Origin: Tabrizicola oligotrophica
Lineage (GTDB): Bacteria; Pseudomonadota; Alphaproteobacteria; Rhodobacterales; Rhodobacteraceae
Length of the DNA stretch: 64,000 nt
Direction of reading: 5' to 3'
Assembly (NCBI RefSeq): GCF_011008935.1
Contig: NZ_JAAIVJ010000005.1
Location: 124,001-188,000, forward strand
Shown here: piece by piece, positions 18,801 to 25,898 of the stretch
Numbering within the stretch: position 1 is the stretch's first letter
Layout of the letters: each line of letters starts with the position of its first letter
Position numbers and translations under genes: made by a program
The notes under the pieces: generated by a model
Told to the model about the DNA's origin: nothing
Database searches by the model: none
Seen by the model: the letters and a program-made list of their open reading frames with translations, nothing else

Positions 18801-19338
18801 CGGCACCGGCCCCAAGGCGGGCGGCCCGGAATACCTTGCCCGCTTCACCAGACCCGCGACGCCCGCCGCCGGTCAGGACGACCGCGAGACTCCCGAAGCC
18901 GACACTGCCGCCGCCCTGCGGCTGGATCGCGCCACGGCGCATCCCGAGCGCGCGCTGGTGCTGCCCGGCCCGACGGGCGAGTCGAACAAGCTCAGCCTGG
19001 TGCCCCGCGCGCCCGTGCTGTGCCTTGGTCCCTCGGCGGCAACGGCGCTGGCCCAGGCCGAAGCCGTCCGCGCCCTCGGTGGCCATGCGGTCGAGGCCCC
19101 CGGCCTTTCGCCGCTGGCCCTGACCCGGCTGGACGGGTTCTCCGGCGCGCTCTGGTGGGGCGACAGCGAGGGCGCCCGCGCCCGCGCCCGCGCGCTTGCC
19201 GCCCGCAAGGGCCCGATCCTGCCCCTGATCGGCGCGCTGCCCGATGCCGGCCACGCCATGCTGGAACGCCATGTCTGCATCGACACCACGGCCTCGGGCG
19301 GCAATGCCCAGCTCCTGGCCGAGGTCTCGGGCAGCTGA
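15892..19338 (+). CDS. putA: Bifunctional proline dehydrogenase / glutamate semialdehyde dehydrogenase
   Basis: 1148 residues. It oxidises proline to glutamate in two steps (FAD, then NAD). The start is set at 15892 because the in-frame ATG at 15880 is followed by GGAG, which serves as the SD for the second ATG. Residues 1 to about 120 are the helical cap, about 160-460 the PRODH barrel (YTYSYDMLGEAART, MVRLVKGAYWDAEVKRAQ, ATHNAHTVA), and about 545-1000 the ALDH domain (ISPWNFPLAIFSG, IAETGGLNAM with the general-base Glu, SAGQRCSALR with the catalytic Cys). A C-terminal domain follows. There is no N-terminal ribbon-helix-helix, so it is not a self-repressing PutA; control is by divergent putR. 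Confidence 0.97.
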   Translation: MTATPAQTPWQIIDRHSLRDEAALVKSLIVEAGLDAAQRARITAAGADLVRRIRASVKPGLMEVFLAEYGLSTDEGIALMCLAEALLRVPDAETMDALIEDKIAPSNWGKHLGQSASSLVNASTWALMLTGKVLDDREPGVVGHLRAAVKRLGEPVIRTAVSRAMKEMGRNFVLGETIELAMKRARELESKGYTYSYDMLGEAARTEADARRYHLSYSKAITAIAAAATTGDIRSNPGISVKLSALHPRYEVAKRARVMEELVPRVRALAGLAKAAGLGFNIDAEEADRLALSLEVIEAVLSDPALKGWDGFGVVVQAYGRRAGATIDWLYALAEKLDRKIMVRLVKGAYWDAEVKRAQVMGLDSFPVFTRKQATDVSYIANAKKLLGLTDRIYPQFATHNAHTVAAILDMATDKRAFEFQRLHGMGERLHDIVLTDNQTRCRIYAPVGAHRDLLAYLVRRLLENGANSSFVNQIVNEDVSPETVAACPLTAMETVAALANPAIATGPSLFGARANSKGFDLTDSGDLDAIEAARAPHMERLFEAAPRIAGAMAGAERLEVRNPATGALVGHVLTAGEPDVDTALRLAEPWAAAAPERAAVLRRAADLYEENFGPIFAVLAREAGKTAADAVAELREAVDFLRYYADGAAGLVNPARGTFACISPWNFPLAIFSGQIGAALAAGNAVVAKPAEQTPLIAHVAVGLLHQAGVPASALQLLPGDGRIGAAITRDPRVAGVAFTGSTEVALLIRKAMAENADPTAPLIAETGGLNAMMVDSTALPEQAVRDVLASSFQSAGQRCSALRCLYLQEDVADHTLEMLYGAMDELALGDPANLFTDVGPVIDEEARKGIADYVAAARAEGRVLKEMTAPTAGTFIAPTVIRVKGIADMGREIFGPVLHVATFRAGEIDRVVQAVNATGYGLTFGLHTRIDDRVQAVVDALQVGNTYVNRNQIGAVVGSQPFGGEGLSGTGPKAGGPEYLARFTRPATPAAGQDDRETPEADTAAALRLDRATAHPERALVLPGPTGESNKLSLVPRAPVLCLGPSAATALAQAEAVRALGGHAVEAPGLSPLALTRLDGFSGALWWGDSEGARARARALAARKGPILPLIGALPDAGHAMLERHVCIDTTASGGNAQLLAEVSGS

Positions 19339-19353
19339 TCCTTCATCTGTTCG

Positions 19354-19371
19354 AAAATATCCTCGGGGGGT
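19354..19371 (+). repeat. Second copy of the AAAATATCCTCGGGGGGT box
   Basis: Exact 18-nt match to the box behind allE (6264-6281, opposite strand), 15 nt after the putA stop and followed by a GC-rich hairpin, i.e. the same arrangement. Confidence 0.75.
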
Positions 19372-19387
19372 GAGCGCGGCACGCGCG

Positions 19388-19409
19388 AGGGGGGCTGAAA
19401 GCCCCCCTT
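19388..19409 (+). terminator. putA terminator
   Basis: Stem AGGGGGGC / GCCCCCCT with loop TGAAA, then TTCTTC. It lies 49 nt after the putA stop and before the rhomboid gene. Confidence 0.65.
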
Positions 19410-19450
19410 CTTCGCTTGACGCCCGGGGCGGGATCAGAAACTCTGCCGCC

Positions 19451-20191
19451 ATGTTCCCGATCCGCGACCACAACCCCTCGGGCCGCACGCCCTATGTGAC
19501 CTTCGCCCTGATCGCGCTCAACGCCGTGGTCTTCCTCGGCTACTGGACCTCGCTCAGCGATTTCCAGATCGACCGCCTGTTCATGACCTGGGGGCTGGTG
19601 CCGCAAAGCCTGATGCGGGGCGAGGGGCTGGCCAGCATCGTCACCTCGATGTTCCTGCATGCGGGCTGGATGCATATCCTTGGCAACATGCTGTTCCTGT
19701 GGATCTTCGGCGACAATCTGGAAGACGAGATGGGCCATGGCGGCTTTTTGCTGTTCTACCTGCTGGCGGGTCTTGCCGCCGCCCTGGCCCAGGTGGCGAT
19801 GGACCCGCTCTCCACCATTCCCATGGTCGGGGCTTCGGGCGCGATTGCCGGGGTGATGGGGGGCTATCTGCTTTTGTTTCCCAAGGCGCGCGTCGACGTG
19901 CTGTTCATCTTCATCATCTTCTTTCGCATTTTCGCCATTCCGGCCTGGATCGTGCTGGGCGTCTGGTTCGCGCTGCAACTGTTCTCCGGCCTTTCGGTGC
20001 CGGGCGATATGGGCGGGGTGGCCTATTGGGCGCATGCCGGCGGCTTTGCCGGCGGGCTGATCCTTGGCCTTCCGGCTTTCCTGCGCCGCGGGGGGCGGAG
20101 CTATTGGGCCCGGACCGCGGGGCATCCGCCGCACCCGCAGGCCGCCTATCCGCTGTCGCGCTCCAACATCCCGCGCGTCCCGCGGCGATGA
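19451..20191 (+). CDS. Rhomboid family intramembrane serine protease
   Basis: 246 residues, six membrane helices. The catalytic Ser is in GASGAIAG (about residue 129) and the His in YWAHAGGFAGG (about 194); HAGWMHILGNM carries the conserved oxyanion-side residues. The ATG at 19451 begins MFPIRDHNPS, a common start of alphaproteobacterial rhomboids. Upstream in-frame codons run into the putA terminator and are unlikely to be coding. It cleaves membrane proteins within the bilayer; the substrate is unknown. Its last codon overlaps the next gene (ATGA). Confidence 0.92.
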   Translation: MFPIRDHNPSGRTPYVTFALIALNAVVFLGYWTSLSDFQIDRLFMTWGLVPQSLMRGEGLASIVTSMFLHAGWMHILGNMLFLWIFGDNLEDEMGHGGFLLFYLLAGLAAALAQVAMDPLSTIPMVGASGAIAGVMGGYLLLFPKARVDVLFIFIIFFRIFAIPAWIVLGVWFALQLFSGLSVPGDMGGVAYWAHAGGFAGGLILGLPAFLRRGGRSYWARTAGHPPHPQAAYPLSRSNIPRVPRR

Positions 20192-20553
20192 GGGGAAGCT
20201 GCCATTGCGGCGCGGTCGTGCTGGAGGTGGCGCTGTCTGACGGCCTCGCCACCGCCCGACGCTGCGATTGCAGCTATTGCCGCCGGCGTGGCGCGATTGC
20301 GGTTTCCGCCCCGCTTGCCGGTGTCACCGTGCTGCAAGGCGTTGAAAACCTGACGCTTTACCAGTTCGGCACCCGCACCGCGAAGCACTGGTTCTGCAAG
20401 ACCTGCGGTATCTACACCCATCACCAGCGCCGCTCGAACCCGCAGGAATTCGGCGTCAATGTGGCGATCCTGGCGGGTGTCAATCCGCGCGATCTGGGCG
20501 AGGTGCCTTGGGTTGACGGGGTCAATCACCCGTCCGACCGCACCCCCCAATAA
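20188..20553 (+). CDS. GFA/CENP-V family zinc protein
   Basis: 121 residues. Cys pairs CHCG (near the N-terminus), CDCSYC and CKTCG match the two Zn sites of the glutathione-dependent formaldehyde-activating fold. Most members are not proven formaldehyde enzymes, so only the fold is claimed. Start overlaps the rhomboid stop by 4 bp. Its last 28 bp overlap the 3' end of the convergent DUF2125 gene. Confidence 0.85.
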   Translation: MRGSCHCGAVVLEVALSDGLATARRCDCSYCRRRGAIAVSAPLAGVTVLQGVENLTLYQFGTRTAKHWFCKTCGIYTHHQRRSNPQEFGVNVAILAGVNPRDLGEVPWVDGVNHPSDRTPQ

Positions 20554-21521
20554 GGCGCCGCGCCAAGCGGCAAGGGGCCAAGGCTCATGGTGCCGTCGCG
20601 GGCGACCAGCGGCAGGGTCAGCACCTCGGGCTCGCCGCCCTGTTCGGCCATCACCTCCAGCCCGCGGGTCAGGGTCGGGGCGAAATCAGCGGTGATCGTG
20701 CCAGTGGCAACCAGAAGCGGTGGCAGAAGCCGCCAGTTCTCGACGCGAATGTCGATCTGGCCGGCGGCGAACCCCGCAGCATCGGCGGCAAGCTGTCCGG
20801 TGGCCGAGAGGTTCAGCTCTCCCCAGACAAGGCGGGAGGCGGTCAGGTCAAGCTGCTGCAGCGCAGGCCGGGTTTCGGCGGCGTGGCGGTCGATGGCGGC
20901 TGAAAGGTCGGCTGTGGCGTCGAGGTAGCCTTCGGCGATCTCTGCCGGCAGGCCGGCCCCTGCCGCCCAGACCGCATCCAGCCCGAGACCACTTAGCTTT
21001 GCCCCGATCCGGTAGCCATGTTCGCGGGTCTGGTCGGCACGGATCGACACCACCACCCGCTCCGCCCCCCGCATCCCGCCAAGCCCCGGCGCCAGCGCCA
21101 GCGCCTCGCCTTCGGCCACCGCCTCGGCAAGCGCCAGATCGCTCCCCGGCACCAGCAGCAGCGACCCCATCATCCGGGTGCCGTCCAAAGTCACCTCGCC
21201 CCCCGGCAGGCGGAACACCTGCCCGCCGGGCAGGGCCGCGATCAGATGCCAGGGTTTCCAGGTCATCGCAAAGACCTGCGCGAACGGCGCGCGCCAGCCG
21301 AGACCCGTGGCCGGATCGCCAAGCTCTGGTTCGCTGACCGTCAGGTCAAAGCGATTGGGAAAGCCCGCGACAGTCATATCCGCATAGCCCGCCTCGATGC
21401 CGCGGGCGGCCTGAGCGGCAAACCACTCCTCTGCCGCCGCCTTGACCCCGCGCGAGCCGACCAGCCACCAGCCGCCCCAAAGCCCGGCCAGCACCACCGT
21501 CACCCAGATCAACCCCCGCAT
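20526..21521 (-). CDS. DUF2125 family protein
   Basis: 331 residues. The ATG at 21521 is preceded by GGAAGGGC; the frame to 21596 overlaps the divergent chaC start and is rejected. One N-terminal membrane segment or uncleaved signal (residues about 4-22, IWVTVVLAGLWGGWWLVG), then a periplasmic domain rich in beta-type alternation (ADMTVAGFPNRFDLTV, a typical DUF2125 motif). AsmA/YdgA-like folds are possible. Function unknown. Confidence 0.85.
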   Translation of the reverse strand: MRGLIWVTVVLAGLWGGWWLVGSRGVKAAAEEWFAAQAARGIEAGYADMTVAGFPNRFDLTVSEPELGDPATGLGWRAPFAQVFAMTWKPWHLIAALPGGQVFRLPGGEVTLDGTRMMGSLLLVPGSDLALAEAVAEGEALALAPGLGGMRGAERVVVSIRADQTREHGYRIGAKLSGLGLDAVWAAGAGLPAEIAEGYLDATADLSAAIDRHAAETRPALQQLDLTASRLVWGELNLSATGQLAADAAGFAAGQIDIRVENWRLLPPLLVATGTITADFAPTLTRGLEVMAEQGGEPEVLTLPLVARDGTMSLGPLPLGAAPYWGVRSDG

Positions 21522-21582
21522 CGACAGCCCTTCCCATTTTCGCGCCGCCTTTCTACACCATCGCCTGACAGGGGGGCCAGCG

Positions 21583-22113
21583 ATGGCGCATGACATGTGG
21601 GTGTTTGGCTATGGCAGCCTGATCTGGAACCCGGAGTTTCCGGTGGCCGAGCAGGTGATCGCGCGCGCGACGGGCTGGCACCGCAGTTTCTGCATGCGCT
21701 CGATCCACCACCGCGGCACCGAGGAAAACCCCGGCCTCGTGCTGGCGCTCGACGCCGATCCGGGGGCGCATTGCGACGGCGTCGCCTTTCGCGTGGCGCC
21801 GGGGGCCGAGGACGCCACGCTGCACGGGTTGCGCGAGCGGGAGCTGATTTCGTCCGCCTATCTCGAGCGCTGGCTGCCGGTCGATCTGGCGGACGGGCGG
21901 CAGGTGGAGGCGCTGGTGTTCGTCATCGACCCGCACCATGTGCAGTATTGCGGCGGCTTGCCGCTGGAAGAACAGGCCCGGATCATCGCCGAGGCGGTGG
22001 GCGGGCGCGGGCCGAACCGCGATTACCTGTTCTCCACCGCCCGCCATCTGGCCGAGCTGGGCATCGGCGATAATGATCTGGAATGGCTCGCCGCCCGGGT
22101 GCTGTCGCTTTAG
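21583..22113 (+). CDS. ChaC-like gamma-glutamylcyclotransferase
   Basis: 176 residues. The motif VFGYGSLIWNP binds the gamma-glutamyl group, and the catalytic Glu lies in LRERELIS after GVAFRV. The family degrades glutathione to 5-oxoproline and Cys-Gly in the cytosol. The ATG at 21583 follows a GGGGGG run. It is divergent from the DUF2125 gene (61 bp). Confidence 0.9.
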   Translation: MAHDMWVFGYGSLIWNPEFPVAEQVIARATGWHRSFCMRSIHHRGTEENPGLVLALDADPGAHCDGVAFRVAPGAEDATLHGLRERELISSAYLERWLPVDLADGRQVEALVFVIDPHHVQYCGGLPLEEQARIIAEAVGGRGPNRDYLFSTARHLAELGIGDNDLEWLAARVLSL

Positions 22114-22178
22114 TTTTTCTTGGCAACCCCCGCCTGCCTGCTATTGTCGCCTCAGAGCAGAACAATCGGGCAGGAAAA

Positions 22179-23336
22179 ATGCGCAAAGCCGCCCCCGAAG
22201 CGAGTTTGAGGTTCAGCCAACCCATTCGGCAGATCGTCACCATGCTTGTGGTGTCGGGGCTGGTGATGGCGGGGGCCTGGCTGATCCATGAGACGGTTTT
22301 TGGCATCATCGGCACCAACCCCTGGCTGAACGGGTTCATCGCCGGGGTGTTCCTGCTGGCCGTCGCCACCTGCTTCTGGCAGGTGTTCATCCTGGTGCAA
22401 TCGGTCAGCTGGATCGAGGCCTTTGCCCGCCATGACCCCGGCTCTGCCGATGCGCCGGCGCCCTTGCTGCTAGCGCCCCTGGCGCAACTGCTGCGCAGTC
22501 GGGGGGCGCGGTCGAACCTGTCGGCTTCCTCCACGCGCTCCATCCTTGAATCGGTGGCGACGCGGATCGACGAAGCCCGCGACATCACGCGCTACCTGAT
22601 CAACCTTCTGATTTTCCTTGGCCTTCTTGGTACCTTCTACGGGCTGGCCACCACGGTTCCCGCCGTTGTCGACACCATCCGCAGCCTTGCGCCGCAAGAG
22701 GGCGAAAGCGGGCTGGATGTGTTTTCCAAGCTGATGGCGGGGCTGGAAAGCCAGCTGGGCGGCATGGGCACGGCGTTTTCCTCCTCGCTGCTCGGCCTGG
22801 CCGGGTCTTTGGTTGTCGGGCTGCTGGAGCTGTTCGCCGGCCACGGGCAGAACCGCTTTTACCGCGAGCTTGAGGATTGGCTGTCCTCCATCACCCGCGT
22901 CGGCTTCACCTCGGGCGAAGGCGAGGGTGACGCGCCGCCGCTGGCCGGGCTGATCGACCATCTTGGCGCGCAGGTCGAGGTCTTGCAGACCATCGCCGCC
23001 CAAGGCGAACAGGACCGCCGCGCGCTGGATGACCGGCTGGCCTCGTTCGGCGAGGCGCTTGAACGCATCGCGGCGCAGGGCGAGACAATGGCGGCCCAGA
23101 CTGCCGCATTGACCCGCATCGCCGCGGGGCAGGATCGCCTGATCGCCGCGCTGGCCGGCGCCGAAGGCGGGGCGCATTCCGATGCCGAAAGCCGGATGCG
23201 GCTGCGCTCGATCGACGTGCAGCTTCTGCGCATCCTTGAGGAAATGACGGCGGGGCGGGCGGAATCCACCGCCGACTTGCGCGCCGATCTCACCGCGCTG
23301 ACCGCCGCCGTGCGGCAGTTGGGCCGGGGGCACTAG
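22179..23336 (+). CDS. MotA/TolQ/ExbB-like proton channel protein with coiled-coil tail
   Basis: 385 residues; the ATG at 22179 follows CAGGA. Four predicted helices lie at about 19-39, 52-76, 146-168 and 205-230. Helices 3 and 4 (FLGLLGTFYGLATTVPAVVD, GMGTAFSSSLLGLAGSLVVG) match the MotA/TolQ channel signature. A Q/A/E-rich coiled-coil tail occupies about 255-385 (ALERIAAQGETMAAQTAALT). The stop TAG abuts the ATG of the MotB-like gene, so the two make a stator complex. No flagellar or Tol/Ton genes are near. This architecture is also that of ZorA, but Zorya effector genes are absent; a cell-envelope role is equally possible. Confidence 0.85.
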   Translation: MRKAAPEASLRFSQPIRQIVTMLVVSGLVMAGAWLIHETVFGIIGTNPWLNGFIAGVFLLAVATCFWQVFILVQSVSWIEAFARHDPGSADAPAPLLLAPLAQLLRSRGARSNLSASSTRSILESVATRIDEARDITRYLINLLIFLGLLGTFYGLATTVPAVVDTIRSLAPQEGESGLDVFSKLMAGLESQLGGMGTAFSSSLLGLAGSLVVGLLELFAGHGQNRFYRELEDWLSSITRVGFTSGEGEGDAPPLAGLIDHLGAQVEVLQTIAAQGEQDRRALDDRLASFGEALERIAAQGETMAAQTAALTRIAAGQDRLIAALAGAEGGAHSDAESRMRLRSIDVQLLRILEEMTAGRAESTADLRADLTALTAAVRQLGRGH

Positions 23337-24791
23337 ATGGGTCTGTCGCGCCGCCGTGACAGTTCGATGATCTGGCCCGGCTTCGTCGATGCCGTGACCA
23401 CGCTGCTGATGGTGATGATGTTCGTCCTGACCATCTTCACTGTCATGCAGGCGGTGCTGCGCGACACCATCACCACCCAAGGCAACGAACTGGCCGAACT
23501 GAACGCGCAGGTCGCGCAACTGGCCGATGCGCTGGGGCTGGAACGCGCCCGCGCCGACAGCCTGCAGGCCAGCCTGACCAATGCCGAGGACCGGATCGGC
23601 GATTTCGAGATACAGGTCCGGGGCCTTCTGGACGAACGGGATGCTGCATTGGGCGATGTCGCCCGGCTTGGCGATGAGAAATCGGCGCTGGAAGCGGCGC
23701 TGGCCGGTGCCCGCAGCGAGATTGACGCTGCCGCCGAGGCCGCCCGTCTGGCCGCCGCCCGCCGCGAGGCGCTGGAGGCGCTGGTGGCCGACCTGCAGGC
23801 CAAGGGCAAGGCCGATGCCGCCGCGCTGGTCGCGGCTGAGGCAAAGATTTCCGAGGCCGAGGCGGCGCGTCTGGTCGACGCCGCGGCCCTCGCCGCGCTG
23901 CGGGACAAGCTGAAGGCCTCGGACGATGAGCTTGCCGCCCTGACCCTTGCGCTTGAAGCCAGACGCAAGGAGGCCGAGGAGGTGCTGACCCTGCTGGCCG
24001 CCGCCCGCGCCAAACCGCCGGAGGGGGCGGAAAAGGGCACGCTTCTGGATGTCGCGAAGGCCACGCTGAGCGAAGAGCAGGAAAAGGCCATCGCCGCCGA
24101 ACGCAAGCTGGCGCTCTTGAACGAACAGATCGCCGCCCTGCGGACCCAGCTTGGCCAGTTGCAGGGCCTCCTGGAAGCCTCCTCGGCCCGCGATGCCGCC
24201 GCGCAGGTGCAGCTGGAAAACCTTGGCAGCCAGCTTAACGCGGCGCTGGCACAGGTCGCCGCCGAACAGAAGCGACGGGCGGAGCTGGAGGAAGCCGAGC
24301 GCAAGCGGCTGGAAGCCGAGAACGCCGATCTCGCCCGCTTCCGCAGCGAGTTCTTCGGGCAATTGTCGCAGGTTCTGGCCGGGCGTGAAGGGGTGCGCGT
24401 GGTGGGCGATCGCTTTGTCTTTTCCTCCGAAGTGCTGTTCACCCCCGGCGCCGCCGATCTTGCCGCCGAAGGGCGGGCGCAGATTGCCGGGGTGGTGGCG
24501 ACGCTGACCGAAGTGGCTGGCCAGATCCCGCCCGGCATCGACTGGATCATCCGGGTCGACGGCCACACCGACAACGTGCCGTTGTCGGGCGCGGGCGCCT
24601 TTGCCGACAACTGGGAACTCAGTCAAGCCCGCGCGCTGTCGGTGGTGCGCTACATGGTGGCCGATCTGGGCTTTCCGCCCGCCCGGCTGGCGGCCACCGG
24701 CTTTGGCGAATTCCAGCCGGTCGCAACCGGCGACAGCGCCGAGGCCCGCGCCCAGAACCGGCGGATCGAGCTGAAGCTGACAGAACGCTGA
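23337..24791 (+). CDS. MotB/OmpA-like peptidoglycan-binding stator protein with long coiled coil
   Basis: 484 residues. One N-terminal helix (about 13-36) with the motif WPGFVDAVTTLLMVMMF; Asp18 is placed like the proton-carrying Asp of MotB/ZorB. A very long Ala/Glu/Leu coiled coil runs from about 45 to 335. The C-terminal OmpA-like domain (about 350-484) has IRVDGHTDNVPL, NWELSQARALSVVRYM and AQNRRIELKL, which bind peptidoglycan. Its start touches the stop of the MotA-like gene. It probably spans the periplasm and anchors the channel to the wall. Not a flagellar MotB: the coiled coil is far longer and no flagellar genes are present. Confidence 0.88.
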   Translation: MGLSRRRDSSMIWPGFVDAVTTLLMVMMFVLTIFTVMQAVLRDTITTQGNELAELNAQVAQLADALGLERARADSLQASLTNAEDRIGDFEIQVRGLLDERDAALGDVARLGDEKSALEAALAGARSEIDAAAEAARLAAARREALEALVADLQAKGKADAAALVAAEAKISEAEAARLVDAAALAALRDKLKASDDELAALTLALEARRKEAEEVLTLLAAARAKPPEGAEKGTLLDVAKATLSEEQEKAIAAERKLALLNEQIAALRTQLGQLQGLLEASSARDAAAQVQLENLGSQLNAALAQVAAEQKRRAELEEAERKRLEAENADLARFRSEFFGQLSQVLAGREGVRVVGDRFVFSSEVLFTPGAADLAAEGRAQIAGVVATLTEVAGQIPPGIDWIIRVDGHTDNVPLSGAGAFADNWELSQARALSVVRYMVADLGFPPARLAATGFGEFQPVATGDSAEARAQNRRIELKLTER

Positions 24792-24911
24792 ACTCGCAAC
24801 GCCGTGATTGGGTCCGGGCCGGTTCTGTGCTAGGCTGGCAGGTAGTTGCTGCCACCTAGGACGACCGGGGTGACTGCTGGCCCCGGCCTTCCGCGAAACC
24901 GGAGGACGCAA

Positions 24912-25763
24912 ATGCAGAGAACCATTGGAAATCCGCTATCCTGGACCATGCATATCCTGGGATCGGCGGCAGATTATGTCGGGGTGATCGTTGCCCCGGC
25001 CGCCGATCCGGATGCCCGGCCGCAGACCCGCAGGCTGACGCTTTCGGACCTTGGCCTTGTCCTGCGCAAGGGCTGGGCCGATCTGGGCGCGATGCGCTCG
25101 GACATCATGTTCGTTTGCCTGATCTACCCGGTGATGGGGGCCGCGCTTCTCGGTCTGGCCGCGCAGGACGATCAGGCGCATCTGATCTTTCCGGCGCTGT
25201 CGGGCTTTGCCCTGATCGGGCCGGTCGCGGCGCTGGGGCTGTACGAGATCAGCCGGCGGCGCGAGGCCGGGGTGCCTGTCACCTGGCTGGCGCTGTTCGA
25301 CGTGCTGTATTCGCCGCGCTTTCCGCGCATCCTGATGCTGAGTTGCTTCAACGGGGTGATCTTCATCGCCTGGATGCTGTTGGCGAACACGATCTATGAC
25401 GTGACGCTGGGACCGGAGCCTCCGGCCAGTCTGGCGGCGCTGGTGCGCGCGGTGGTTTCAACGCCCGCGGGCTGGGCGCTGCTGGGGATCGGCGGCGCGG
25501 TCGGTCTGGTGCTGGCCATCGCCGTGCTGGCGGTGTCGGTGGTGTCCTTTCCGCTGCTTCTGGACCGTGATGTCAGCTTGCCAGTCGCGGTGACGACCTC
25601 GGTCAAGGTGGCGCGGGACAATCCCGTGGTGATCGGGGCCTGGGGCCTGATCGTGGCGCTGGGGCTGGCGCTGGGGATGCTGCCGATGCTGGTCGGGCTG
25701 ATCCTCGTGCTGCCGGTGCTCGGCCATGCCACCTGGCACCTCTACCGGGCCGCGGTGGTGTGA
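24912..25763 (+). CDS. DUF2189 family membrane protein
   Basis: 283 residues; SD GGAGG at 24901-24905 fixes the ATG at 24912. About six hydrophobic segments (IMFVCLIYPVMGAALLGLA, LIFPALSGFALIGPVAALG, VIFIAWMLLAN and others) follow a cytosolic N-terminus with LTLSDLGLVLRKGWADL, the usual DUF2189 opening. Function unknown. It lies 120 bp behind the stator pair on the same strand and may or may not be co-transcribed. Confidence 0.85.
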   Translation: MQRTIGNPLSWTMHILGSAADYVGVIVAPAADPDARPQTRRLTLSDLGLVLRKGWADLGAMRSDIMFVCLIYPVMGAALLGLAAQDDQAHLIFPALSGFALIGPVAALGLYEISRRREAGVPVTWLALFDVLYSPRFPRILMLSCFNGVIFIAWMLLANTIYDVTLGPEPPASLAALVRAVVSTPAGWALLGIGGAVGLVLAIAVLAVSVVSFPLLLDRDVSLPVAVTTSVKVARDNPVVIGAWGLIVALGLALGMLPMLVGLILVLPVLGHATWHLYRAAVV

Positions 25764-25854
25764 CGCGCCCCACCGGCCGCCGCTGGGGCCGGGCTTCATC
25801 GGCTGGGCCGACGGCAAGGCCGGCCCATCAGGCGCAGGCCCGCCCGCCAACGAA

Positions 25855-25881
25855 AAACCCCCGCCGGTCTGGCGGGGGTTT
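25855..25881. terminator. Bidirectional intrinsic terminator
   Basis: Perfect 11-bp stem AAACCCCCGCC / GGCGGGGGTTT with loop GGTCT, with A-run on one side and T-run on the other. It lies between the convergent DUF2189 and clpA genes. Confidence 0.85.
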
Positions 25882-25898
25882 GCTTTGGGTCGGACCCC

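Noticed and set aside
17296-19488. 730-codon minus-strand frame opposite putA
   Set aside because: Antisense shadow: His/Arg/Gly-biased, no domain, while PutA on the plus strand is complete.
22179-24791. A complete Zorya system
   Set aside because: Only ZorA/B-like architecture is present; no ZorC/D/E-like effector follows, so calling it a defence system is not supported.
22470-24911. 813-codon minus-strand frame opposite the stator pair
   Set aside because: Shadow of the repetitive coiled-coil coding sequence; the composition is unnatural and the plus-strand genes have clear membrane and OmpA motifs.
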